DNA from: Oscarella lobularis
Taxonomy: Eukaryota > Porifera > Homoscleromorpha > Homosclerophorida > Oscarellidae
Assembly: GCF_947507565.1 (NCBI RefSeq)
Contig: NC_089191.1
Coordinates: 496,001 to 560,000 of the forward strand
Length of the DNA: 64,000 bases
Reading direction: 5' to 3'
Positions 27,301 to 37,578 of this stretch are shown here, piece by piece. Each line of letters opens with the position of its first letter. Position 1 is the first letter of the stretch. A model generated the notes under the pieces. The model was not told the DNA's origin. It did not search any database and worked only from the letters and a program-made list of their open reading frames with translations. The translations under genes were made by a program, and so were the position numbers.

Positions 27301-30300
27301 CTCAGAAGCTCGTCTGCTGCCGTATGAACGTCGTCTAGCATCGGTTTTTGTGCTTCCACTTTCTCCTGGAAGACTTTGCACGCTTCCTTTTGCTCGTCAA
27401 GTTTCTCTGGTTGAGTAGAGATGGGTGCCATAGCGTCGAGTTCTTTCTCGGTGTCATCCAGCCAATCTGACATGTCGCCGTGAACTTTCTTGAATCGGTG
27501 AGCTTTTTTGAGAGCGTCGTCCAACTTTGCCTTGCGGTCATCAACAGCTGAGGTCAACTGTGGCCATTCTCTCTGCAGTTTTTCCAATTCTGCTTTCAAT
27601 GGATCGTCTGGTTTCGCATTTTCGACTAATTTCCCAACGCAGTCTTCTACCTCCTTTTCTCTTGGCTCAAAGTCATTCACGAGATCAGAGAGCGCTTGAT
27701 GCTCAGCCAATTGTTTCTCAATCTGTTCCGGTTCGACGTCAGGGAGTTCAGCTGAATCGATGTCCTTCTGCTTCTCTTCCACGAACTTAAGAACGTTGTC
27801 CAAATCGCCCACTGCCTTCTGACTGTCAGCTAGCGAGTCGTGTAGAGATTTTGCCTTGTCATCAACTGAAGACTTTGCTTCCTTGCATTTGTCATTCAGT
27901 CCAGATACTTTTCCTTTGATTTCGTCTCGCACAGGATCGTCTTCTGGCCGACTGTTCGCGAAATCGTCCGCTGCTTCGCTCAGTTTCTCCCATTCGGGCT
28001 CGTAGGCTGAGAACTCCTGCTGAATCGCTTCAACGACGGCGACGTTTTCCTGAATGGCCTCGGGAGTGGTTGGTGCTGGTGTCTCCTCCAGTGGAGCCAT
28101 TCGATCGTGTACACTGACGAGCCACGTCTCGAGAATGATGTAAATCTGATAATACGGTTGACTCTTCGTGTAATAAATTGTCAAAATTCCTTGGCGTTCA
28201 TTGAGTAAGCGAACGGCTTCATTCCACCTCTTCTGCAAATCAGTCAGTTCGTCAATCACTTCCTTTGCCCCAGTGTCTCCTTCGGGTCGCGGAATAGCCA
28301 AGACTTCGTTTCCAAACGACACGACGTTCTCGAAATCGGGTTTACGACCGTTCAGTTTGTCGCCAATAGCCGAATGCTCGTCCAACTGTTCCTTGATTTT
28401 CTCAGGAACGATTCCTATTGGTTCGAGCTCCTTCACTTGCGGTTCCAACTCGCTGAGCCAGACATTTAATTCCGAAAAAGCGGGATTGTATTTCTCCACA
28501 ACGGGCACGGCATCTTCGACCTTCTTCTTACGCGATTCAACTCGCGCGCACAAAGAATCATAGCACTTGTGATGATTTTCCACCATGTGATCAATTCCTT
28601 TCTTGTCCTCGTCATCGTCCGCTCGTCCCGTGCAAAGATCACTAGCCAATTCGTCGACTTCCTTCAAAGGAGCAGCATGCTCAACGACATCAGCATTAAA
28701 CGCCTAAAAGAAAAACTAAAGATACACTCATCTCAATGGTGTCCTATCGTACCTGAATTTCCTCTTCCTGTTTTTTGACGTCATCAACTCGAACTCCGAT
28801 TCCTCCAAAGGCGTTTAACGCTTCCTCCTTTTCGGTCAAATACGACTCAAAGTCGTCGTACGCCGCCTGGAATCTCTCCGCTTTCTCAAGCGTCTCGTCC
28901 AACGTGACGCGATAGGCGCCGACCGACTCCTCCAAATCGTCCCACTGCCGTCGTATGTCAGCCAACTTGCGCTGCAATCCCACGGAAGGCGACGCGCCCT
29001 TTCGTTCCATCAACTCCTTTCCTTTTTCCAAAACGGAATCGACCTCGCGTCGTTTTCCGGCCACCTCCGCTTCAAAGTCCTCAAACGCTTCGATTTGCTT
29101 CTCGATGACGGGCGGCAGTAGCCCGACGAGCGGCCAGCTCTTCGTCTGAGCGACGCCCTGGGCGATGTAGACGACGAGCACTTCGTAAAGACTCGTAAAT
29201 TGACTCGACGACGTGAGACTCGAGACGAGAACGTCCCATCGTTCGCCGACGCCTCGCGTCAATTCGCCGTAACGCGTCGTCGAGTCGTCGACCTCGTCGC
29301 GAATTCTCTTCGCCTCCTCGTCGTCGTCGGGATTGCGTCCGTCGATCAAATCGTTCCCGGCGTCGATTACGTCATTGAGTTCGGGTTTCATTTTTGAAAT
29401 TTCGTCGTTGAACGCGCGCGTTTCCTCCTGCTGTTTCGTCAGCGTCTCCGGCTCGACGTCCGCTTCGTCGAGCGAAGCGAATCGTCGTTCGGCGTCGACG
29501 AGCCACGGCACGAATATCCCTCTCGCTTTTTCGTACTTCTCCGCCTTCGAGCGATTCGATTCCAACGCCGCTTTTCGCTTCGACGTGCCGCTCGTCAACG
29601 CGTCCCACTTCTCGCTCAGCGACGCTAAATCGTCCTGCAGTTCTTTCGCCGACTCGGGAGTCGACGAATTCATCAGCGACTGCGTCGCCGTCTTGATTTC
29701 CTCGACTTCGTTCTCGTGACCGTCGACGTCCTCTTGAAAATCTTTCAGCTCGGTCAATTGCTTTTCTACGACACTCGGTTCAATAGCGGGCTTCTCCATG
29801 GCATCGAGCTGCGCCAATTTCTCGGCAACCCAGTCGTTCAGAGACGATTTCTTTCCGGCGACGTTCGCCGCGTCGTCCAATCGATCCTTCGCATTGTCGA
29901 CGCTCGCCTGGAGACCGTCCCATCGTCGCTGCAACTCCCGAACGTTCTCTTCGACCATCTCCGGCTTCCCGTCGGCGAACGTTTCGACGAGACTTTCGCC
30001 CGCCGCCGTCGTCTGCTCGAACGTCGGCTGACGATCGGCGACGTCGCGACGAAACGTCTCCAAGTCGTCGAGCTGCTTTCGCACGTCGTTGACGGTCGCT
30101 CCCGTCTCTTCAAAGTCCTTCAACTTCGTTTCAGCGACTTCGATCCACGCGATCAGGCTCGAGTAATCCGTCATAAAAGCGTTCAGCTTTCGCTTCGCGT
30201 CGTTCAGCTTGTCGCCGCGCGTTTCGACTAAAATGCCAACGTCTTCCCACATTTCGTCCACCAGCTTCAATTGCGTCTCGAAGTCCTCCTTTTCCAGCCA

Positions 30301-33300
30301 GCGATCGTTCGTCGCGACGAGACTCTTTCCGCGCGCCGACAGACGCTCGTACTCCGGTCGACGCTCGTCGAACTCGGCGACCACGGCTTTCTGCTCGGTC
30401 ATTTGCTCGTCGAGGATTTCGGGTCGGAGGCAAACGCCGTCGAACGCCGTCACCTGGTCCTCTTTCGAAATCAGCCAATTCTTAAACGGCTTCACGTTGA
30501 AATCGAGAACGATTTCCATGACGGTTACGCGATCGTCGCCGGCTTTTCGAACGCGATCCCACTTCTGAAGAACAGTGGATAGTTCTTCCTTGGCGTCTTG
30601 GAACTCGGGATGGGCTTCGTCGGCTTCTGAGAAGAGGACAGTCGCAGTTTCTTGCAACTGCTCAAAGTCTGGCTCGTGTTCCTTGATATCTTTCGAGAAG
30701 TCAATAGCGTCTGACTCTTGAGCTTTGACCGAGTCAAAATCGGTTGTGAAGGGCGTATAGGAGTCCAGTTTCTCGGCTTTGGAGTCGACCCATTTTGACA
30801 GGGGTGCCAATAGCTGATGATAGGCTTTGGATTTCTCCAGCGTCTTTTCCAGAGCGGCCACTTTCTCCTTTTCCTCGACGTCAAGCTTTTCTAATTTGTC
30901 TTCCGGCGCTTTCATTCTCTTTCGAATAGGATCGAGTTCAGGAACTTCCGGAAGATCGACACTCGATTCCGTTGCAGAAACTTTGGCGAGGTGAAGAGGA
31001 GTCCAAAGCTCGATGATGCAATCGCCGGTTTCCGTCAACTCGGGCAGCCTAGAAAAAAAACAAATAAACGTATCTTATCTTACTAAGTTACGCACGTACC
31101 CATTTCGTTCCTTGTCTATCATATCCTGCACACCTTTATACCCATCGATTTCTTCTTGAATAGTCGCCTCTCGAACTCCAGTTGGCTTCGTTTTCTTCAG
31201 TTTCTCTTCAATTTCCGCGCAACCTTCGCTCACCTTCTGATCAGTCTATTATCGAATACTCCTAAACAGTCAAAATTTCACTCCTAACTCAAATACCTCT
31301 TCGAATTTCTCCAGCAAATCTTTCCCTATCTCCATATCGTCTTTTCTCTTTTTGGATCCTTCGTACAGCGCTGCCCAACGCTCGTTCAAATCGTCAAGCT
31401 TCTTCTTCAAAGCCGGACGCTTCGCTTCGGGGCTATCGGTGACCAGCTGCCACCCTTTCTCGTTGACCTCCTTCACGACGGGCTCGTGCTCGACAACGTC
31501 GTCCCCAAAAGGCTAAAAAATTCAAATCAAAAAATATATAGACACAAAAGAGAACTCCTCACCTCAAAATCCTTCAATTCTTCCTTGATTTTATCGAGCT
31601 CTATCGAAGGAGTCTCCTGATCGGCTAGCTTCTTTTCGGCGTCGCTTATCCAACGCATCAAATCGTCGTACGAATCGAGAAAGTCTCTCGACTGAGCCAA
31701 CGCCTTTTTCAGCTGCTTCTTCTTCTCGCTCAACTTCGCCGCGAGAACTCCGACGCGCGCCGGCATTTCGGACGCGCGCTGTTTCGCCGAGAGCACGTTT
31801 CCGTCGGGAACGTCGTCCTCGTCGGACTCCTCCTCCGTCGACTGATCCTCCGTCTGAGGTCGGCCGCCCAACGCGGCGAAAAGATCGTCGGCGGCCGTTT
31901 GCATCGAAGCGACGTCGGGTTCGTGCTGCAACAAATCCGCTTCGAGCATCTGTAAGAATAAATATTCAAAGTCTTATACATAGATAACGGATATTATAAT
32001 CTACCTCGACTTTTTCGATTTCTTCCATCACTGCTTCCGGTTCTGCCATCACCGGTTCGTCGATTTCCATTTTCACTTCTTGTTCTTCGAGCCACGGAAC
32101 CAGGGTCTCGAGCGCGGACTTGTATCCGACGTGCGACTTCATTGCCTCGTCCAGCTGCACTTTTCTTCTCTCCACGCGATCGAGAAGCTTCCCGTAGCGT
32201 CTCTCCAATTGATCGAGTTCGTCTTCAACGGCCGTCGACGCTGGCTCCGTGTCTTTATCGTCGACGACGTCGTCTTCGACTTTTTCGTCGAGACGCGCTC
32301 TGTGCTCGCGAATTTCGCCGTCGCTCGGTCGACTTGGCAGGGCGGAATGAAGCCGATCGACCTCTGAAGCAAACTTAGGCAGTCTTTCATCGTATTCAGC
32401 ACAGACGGGTAGAACGTCTTTCCCTTCAGATCTCACGCGATCAAGATCGTCTCGCTTCTGAAAGACTTCCTCAGTGAAAGCCTAGAGAACAAACAAACAA
32501 ACAAACAAAGGGTAGAGAATCCAAGAGGGGTGTTCTCATTATATGCCCTACCTTATGATTGTCCATTTGTTTCTGAAGCGTTTCCACGGATTTCGCCGGT
32601 TTCTTCAGCTTCTTCATCTTCGCGTCGGCCTCGCGCAGCCACGCGTCGAACGCCACGTCGTCGCGCTCAAACGTCGCCAGCGCCGACTCCACCGTCTCGC
32701 ATCCTTCAACGCGAGCGCGCACTTCGCTTTCGTCCGAATCCCATCTCGCCTTTGCGGCGCGCGTAGCCGAACGCACGCTCTCGTCGCCGTCGAGTTGACT
32801 GCCGATACTCAAAACATCGTCAATAAGACCCCTGTGTTCGTCCAAGTCCGCGGCGAGACCCTCGAGTCGACGACCCTTTTTCTTCTCGGCGCGAACTCTC
32901 CACGGCGTCGCGCTCTCGTCCACCAATTCCCTCTCGACGAAGAACAAATAAGCGTTCAACTCCGCGCACTTCTCCTCAAACGATTCGGCCAATTTCCATC
33001 GCGTCTCAACGACGTTTCGTCGTTCGTCCAACGCCGTTTCCAACTGCGGCCATCGCACTTCGAGCGCGCCCAAATCTCTCTCGAGATCCCCGTCGCCGAG
33101 TCCAGCCTCCACGGTTCGACGTCCCGAACGCCGAACGGACTCGACGTGCGGCCGATGCGCGTCGACGTCGCTTTGGATTGCCTTGAGCGAATCCAGCTGA
33201 CCCCGAAGCGTTTCGGTCGTGAAACCGGCGTCGGGCTGCGAAGCGAGATCGCGTTCGGTCGCTTCGATCCATTGGAGCGTGTCCGCGAGGAGAACGCGGA

Positions 33301-35963
33301 ATCCTTGCGTCTTTGCGACGGCGTCGTTCACTTCGTGTTGCCGTTCTTCCCAGTCGGAGAGAAGAACGGTCCAGCGATCGTTAACGTCTTTCGTTTTCGT
33401 CTTCACGCGACCGGCGACGTCGTCCGGCGCGGCGCTCTCCTGCACTTCGTCCGACGCCGTTTCGATGATTTCCAGGGTCGGACTGCATTCGGAGAGTTCA
33501 GATACGAATGTCTATATAAGAAACTAATAATTGGGTATCAATAGGTTTATTATTTTTCGTACCTTGCAGACTTCCAAGTTCTTGTTCAGATCCACGACGT
33601 CGTCGGAGATGCCCTTGTCTTTTTCGTTGGTAAGAATTCTCGTCCATTTTTCAATGAACGTAATAATGATGACGTAGCTGCTTCGCCATCTGACGACTCT
33701 TTCTCTCCAAAATTCGCCCCTTTCCAATCGAGCCTACAGCGAAAATTAATTCTATAAGAAATCAGTCTAGGAGGAGTCTGTTACCTTGAGCTCGTCCCAT
33801 CTTGTGAGCAGCTCGGCGTCCAGCGAGGAAACCGTCACGACGCCCGAGACGGAATCCTTTCCCAAAGCTTCGCCGTCCCGTACGGGAGCCGGGTGCACGC
33901 CCTCTAGAGACTTGTCGTAATTCTCAGCAGCGTCTTCGACCACTTGAACAGCGGCAGCAAATTCAGCCACTTTGCTTCCGGGTTCCCCTACGTTGTCTTC
34001 ACGACTGAGCACATCAGCTCTAAAAGCCTACACAACAAAAGAATCGGTGCAGGCTTAGGAAATAATCTTAGTGTCAAACATTACCTTGAAATCAGACTCC
34101 TTCTTTCGTGCTTCGCTTTCCTCCATCTGTTCATCAAGCTGAAAGCGTTCGGAATTGAGTTGCACTTCGACGTCAGTCATCCAGTCAGCCACTTCCGAAA
34201 AGACAGTCGAAAAATTTTCCAATTTGATGCAGGCTTCGGAGGTCGTCTTCGCTATCTTTTCCGTCTCGCCGCGCAGGTTTTTCCATCGTAGGGTGAGACG
34301 GTCGACGTCGTCGCGCAGCGGCTCGCTCACCATTCTCGCTTCGTCGCCGATCCTTTCAAGCTTACGGCACGTCTCGTTCAACGAATCGACATCCGCTTGA
34401 CGAGGGGAGACTTTTGACGCATAGAAATCCTATTTTTAAAAAACTACATGAGAAAAGCGCTGGCTGGTTTTTTATTTCTCTTTACCTGAAGAGTTTCCGT
34501 GTGCGCTTTCGCTTCAGGAAGCTTTCCGGGAACGATACCGAATAGGCGAAGCGCTTGACCTTCGAGCTCAAGAACCCATTCCCACGTTTCGCTCAATATC
34601 CTCAATAGGATGAGCGTTTCGTTGATAACAGTTTGCCACGTCGTCGAAGTGTCTCCCACGCTACGCAGTCGCTTTTCCACGTGGGTCAGTTTCTTTTCGA
34701 GAGACACAGCCTGCGGCTCGGTCAATTGACCCACGCTTTGAGCCGTCTGCTTCAGCGAATCGAATCTCAATTTCCTCGCGTCAAACTCGGTGCAAAACGT
34801 CTAGACGAAAAAATCTAAACAACAAATCCCAATATATAATTATACTAAATTACCTGTTCCCATTCCTGTTGCTTGACAACGAGCTCCCGCGTCGACGCAA
34901 CCGGCTTCTGGCCTTCGAGATCCGCCTCCGCCTTCTCCAGCCAGACGAGCATTTCGTCGAGATCGTCTTGCACTTGCCCGTACTTCGCCGCGCTTTCCGT
35001 GTCGTCGTACTTCTGGCACAAGGTCGTCCAATGCCGATTGGCTCGCGCCCGACGCTCGGGAAGTCGATAGGAGCTCAGCTCGGGAGCCGGTCGTCCGAGC
35101 TGGGAGATTTTCGTCTGAACGAGATCTGCCATTTGATTCATCTTGAAGACGAGAGCTTGGTGATCGTCTCTCTCGTCACCAAACGTCTAGAAAGATTGAT
35201 ATAGGACACTACATTAACGATTCGCCTTCGTTTACTGATGTTATCTGCCACGATTCTATAATCACGATGTATTCAATGACTTCGGTGATCTCGATGACGT
35301 ATTGAATAATGATTTCGGTTCTTTCCAGCAACTCAATCAACTCGGATACCAATAGGTATACCCTGTAAAGAGAGACAACATCAGAATAGAGCTAAAAGGG
35401 CTTGAATCTCGCATTGCCTTTCGAGTCGCTCCTTTGCTTGGTGATTGGGAGGCAGCAAAAGAAAACAGGGCCCAGGAGCGGACGTTTTCTTTCCTTGGGC
35501 CGTTTTCACTAGCCACTCCTTCTGACTCTTTATTTCGATGACTTCAATTCGATTGTCTTTCACCAGGGGAACCTTGAAGTCAAACGTGACTAATTCCTCT
35601 TTAAAAATTAGTCGACGGGGGAGACTTACGGCTGAAGCCAGGGGAGGCGAGCAGAGGCACTTCGCTGGAACGTTCTTCGCTCTGCTTCGAGGATTTCTCC
35701 AATGAATGGGAGACAGTTGATCGTAGAGAGGCTTCAGTTTGTCGAGAGACGCCTGGTGCTCTTGGATTCGAATTCGCATATCCTGCAAACGTATCCTCTT
35801 CATCTCGCCTCTTACTGGATGATTCAGGCTATTTATTTACCACGAGATCGTTCTTCAGCTTCTCCGCGTCTTTCTGTGTGAGATTCTTTCCGGAATACTC
35901 GGCTTTCAGCATCCCCGTTTGTTCCGTAATCCAGATTTCCGTCTCCTCGATGATCTCGTAGAA
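5438..35963 (-). CDS. giant spectraplakin (MACF1/dystonin/Shot family), 5' end in assembly gap
   Basis: Cytoskeletal crosslinker gene with about 36 exons on the minus strand and at least 28.6 kb of coding sequence (about 9,500 residues). Domain order N to C: plakin domain with an SH3 fold (35.2-35.96 kb), a spectrin-repeat rod (7.1-35.2 kb), two EF-hands, a GAS2 microtubule-binding domain and a basic Thr/Arg-rich tail ending at TAG 5438-5440. Spectraplakins link actin to microtubules. The microtubule-binding end is clear, but the tandem CH domains that bind actin are not in the window: the first readable exon (35841-35963) is followed by a 200-N gap. No plakin-repeat (PRD) region is seen. Introns are very uniform (49-61 nt). 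At least two introns use GC donors (9587, 10764), and a third (35416) is possible. Confidence 0.9.
6366..7054 (-). other. spectraplakin EF-hand pair and GAS2 domain exons
   Basis: Exons 6892-7054, 6671-6834, 6538-6612 and 6366-6483. [20 protein letters not shown] leads into EF-hand 1 ([14 protein letters not shown]) and EF-hand 2 ([14 protein letters not shown]); both keep the D-x-D/N-G-x-(I/L/V)-x-x-x-E calcium loop. [26 protein letters not shown] and [20 protein letters not shown] follow. This is the GAS2/GAR fold typical of spectraplakins and GAS2 proteins, and with the plakin SH3 it fixes the family. Confidence 0.95.
7110..16409 (-). other. C-terminal spectrin-repeat rod, intron-bearing
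   Basis: Sixteen exons of spectrin repeats, recognisable by heptad helices with the W of helix A (RRWEALL, QRWAAL, KQWDDLE). Exon lengths fall on multiples of one repeat (about 110 codons): 333, 336, 657, 984 and 1332 nt. Split pairs such as 213+120 and 198+135 sum to 333, so introns sit largely at repeat edges. The four exons 16078-16409, 15360-16016, 14324-15307 and 13931-14266 total about 2,310 nt and align in order with one 771-codon unit of the giant exon, for example [20 protein letters not shown] against [20 protein letters not shown]. Confidence 0.85.
16464..28703 (-). other. 12,240-bp single exon of spectrin repeats
   Basis: The frame is uninterrupted for 4,080 codons between an acceptor at 28704-28705 and a donor (gtaaggtg) at 16462-16463. 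The content is entirely spectrin repeats organised as a 771-residue super-repeat of about seven repeats. Each unit carries the same landmarks: [88 protein letters not shown] and DDEHKQPI. It is huge beside the other exons of this gene (75-2,300 nt) and the tiny introns of the window. Confidence 0.93.
17230..28490. repeat. tandem array of 2,313-bp units, about 4.9 copies
   Basis: Identical landmarks recur at exactly 2,313-bp spacing: the same plus-strand string begins at 17767, 20080, 22393, 24706 and 27019. The period is 771 codons with no net indels across five copies. Similarity fades into diverged homologous sequence at both ends. Parts of the array show alternating similarity (copies 2,313 x 2 = 4,626 bp apart are closest). 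Confidence 0.93.
28753..35186 (-). other. N-terminal spectrin-repeat rod exons
   Basis: Eleven exons: 28753-31048, 31100-31245, 31297-31512, 31563-31949, 32005-32481, 32552-33511, 33563-33733, 33785-34027, 34085-34429, 34485-34800 and 34854-35186. All encode helical spectrin-type repeats. The 2.3-kb exon 28753-31048 begins with unrelated repeats and ends with a diverged copy of the super-repeat ([35 protein letters not shown]), so the super-repeat family extends upstream of the giant exon. More 5' exons are acidic and more divergent. Confidence 0.82.
35236..35963 (-). other. plakin-domain exons with embedded SH3
   Basis: Exons 35841-35963 ([15 protein letters not shown], a spectrin-like helix), 35630-35782, about 35418-35592 and 35236-35362. 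The third encodes [32 protein letters not shown] and [14 protein letters not shown]. These match the SH3 inserted in plakin domains, which ends PSVCFLIPPPN in MACF1. The exon ending at 35418 joins the next in frame only with a GC donor (gcaatg); this junction is tentative. Confidence 0.7.
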
Positions 35964-35991
35964 CTAAAAGTGATACGACTTCAAAGGAGAC

Positions 35992-36191
35992 NNNNNNNNN
36001 NNNNNNNNNNNNNNNNNNNNNNNNNNNNNNNNNNNNNNNNNNNNNNNNNNNNNNNNNNNNNNNNNNNNNNNNNNNNNNNNNNNNNNNNNNNNNNNNNNNN
36101 NNNNNNNNNNNNNNNNNNNNNNNNNNNNNNNNNNNNNNNNNNNNNNNNNNNNNNNNNNNNNNNNNNNNNNNNNNNNNNNNNNNNNNNNNNN
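35992..36191. other. assembly gap, 200 N
   Basis: An uninterrupted run of exactly 200 N. The round number suggests a scaffold gap of unknown true size. It cuts the spectraplakin at its plakin domain, so the missing N-terminal exons may lie here. Sequence to its right may not be truly adjacent. Confidence 0.97.
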
Positions 36192-36315
36192 TCCATATAG
36201 TCTCTAGAACGTAACCGCTCCGTTTTATTTCACACTGGTACGTGCTCCAAAAGACGATCGAAAGCCTGAAGAAGAGGAAAAGCGTCAAACGGTCCGCGAA
36301 GCGTTCGTATTCCAC

Positions 36316-37177
36316 CCGCCATTTTGAACTTGGTCACGCACGTGCAGCGTTACATCATTTCTTGCCATAAATAAATTTGCTGACCACGCTCCCGACAGTC
36401 AAACCGGTATTGAAACCGGTTTTTTCTGACACTTGCATTGTCAGACCAATGAGAGCGCCAGGTGAGCCCCCACGTGACCGCAACGGACCAATGAGCGCGC
36501 TGGGCGGGGTTACGCTGTTCAAAAGCGAAGCGCACACCGATTTCCCTTCAGTTGCGGCTGAGGGTGGATGTTTCGCGGTTCGCTGCGTCTCGTCCTTGAA
36601 CGGACCGGCTCGGGGGAAGGCAAAAGGCAAGTCTGGATTGGCGGATCAGCGTGGCCCACGGTTTTTACCGTGCCGGAGCCTGTAGGCAGGGCGAAGGGGG
36701 GCTTCGGCCTCGGTACGCGCACTGGGCAGAACGATCGCTTAGGTCTTATTGTTGCTAACAAGCACGAACCGCGCTAGGCTCGAGCGGTTACGGCTTGGAG
36801 GGGGTGTTCAAAAACGGTCTGGTTGCCGGCACTTTTCTCACCCGATAGCACGATTAGACCGACGATGATCCGGCTCAGGTGAAGTCATTTCGGCATTGCA
36901 CTGTCTTTCTTGTCGGCCTCTACAAACAGTGGTCGGCCGTTCTCCAGCTCAGAAGCCCTGGTTCTTAGCCTTGTGCTTACCAATGCGGTCAGGTATCGTC
37001 GCGCCGGGGGACTCGGTATTAGGGGCCGACTACTCGTCCAGGCGGATACTGATTGAGCGGGCCGATGACGTCGCAACTCGCCCGAAACTTTTTGGAAGGG
37101 AGTCATCGCTTTGCGAAGACTTTCCTGGGCTACGAAGCGTCCAAACCTCCCCGTGGTGTAGCCTGGGTAACGCGAAT
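36316..37177. other. GC-rich stretch without a recognised gene
   Basis: Bases 36316-36510 look promoter-like (see next entry). From about 36520 to 37150 the sequence is GC-rich and its texture differs from the rest: it lacks the cgtcgt-rich codons of neighbouring exons and the AT-rich introns, and shows G-runs. Open frames of about 100 codons occur on both strands but none resembles a protein I recognise. A perfect 7-bp inverted repeat (tctgaca/tgtcaga) lies near 36427-36447. Confidence 0.5.
36339..36505. promoter_or_regulatory. CCAAT/E-box/GC-box cluster
   Basis: E-boxes CACGTG at 36339-36344 and 36471-36476, two ccaatgag boxes (about 36447 and 36490) and a gggcgggg box near 36503 lie within 170 bp. 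This density resembles a TATA-less promoter. Which gene it serves is unclear because the gap separates it from the spectraplakin exons; it could drive transcription either way. Confidence 0.45.
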
Positions 37178-37300
37178 ATGGACGCAAAATCAAAAGGTAC
37201 GTAAAACGATAGATTGGCAGAAACTGACTTCTTTTTTTTAGGTTGGTTGCAATCGAGAAAGGAAAAGAACGACGAAGACAGAAGGAGAGAAAAAAGCAAG
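37178..37300 (+). CDS. possible short spliced open frame (26 codons seen)
   Basis: ATG at 37178, a strong donor at 37197 (gtacgt) and an acceptor after a T-run at 37240-37241 join 37178-37196 in frame to 37242-37300, giving a Lys/Arg/Glu-rich peptide beginning MDAKSKGWLQ. A donor (gtagat) follows at 37301, but no convincing next exon was found and it does not splice in frame to the ATG at 37579. It could be a 5' exon of the next gene's transcript, a tiny gene or chance. Confidence 0.25.
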
Positions 37301-37578
37301 GTAGATTTTTTAGCTATTGATATGTATGTGGAAATAAAATGCGCTGAAATTGAACGTGTGGCTGTACGCGTCGCGGTTTTGCTCGCCGAAAACGCGGCGA
37401 AGCATTTGTCTGCTATCGGCTTTTTTCGTCCACGTGTACTGTGCTAACGAACGTCACCAACAACGTCATCGAACGAGGAGGCATGCGCCGATCGATAGTC
37501 ATGCCTCGCCTTCGTCCGCGTGTCATCTAGCCTTCGTATCATCGCACTCTCGTTCGATTCCAACCCAGCACTCTAATC

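Noticed and set aside
17767-27327. Five near-identical plus-strand frames (71-102 codons) at 2,313-bp spacing that look like a gene family
   Set aside because: They are antisense frames of the spectrin super-repeat. Their regularity reflects the array, not genes; most lack an ATG.
36520-37150. tRNA-derived SINE or rRNA fragment
   Set aside because: No credible A/B-box spacing, no cloverleaf and no rRNA signature could be found by eye.
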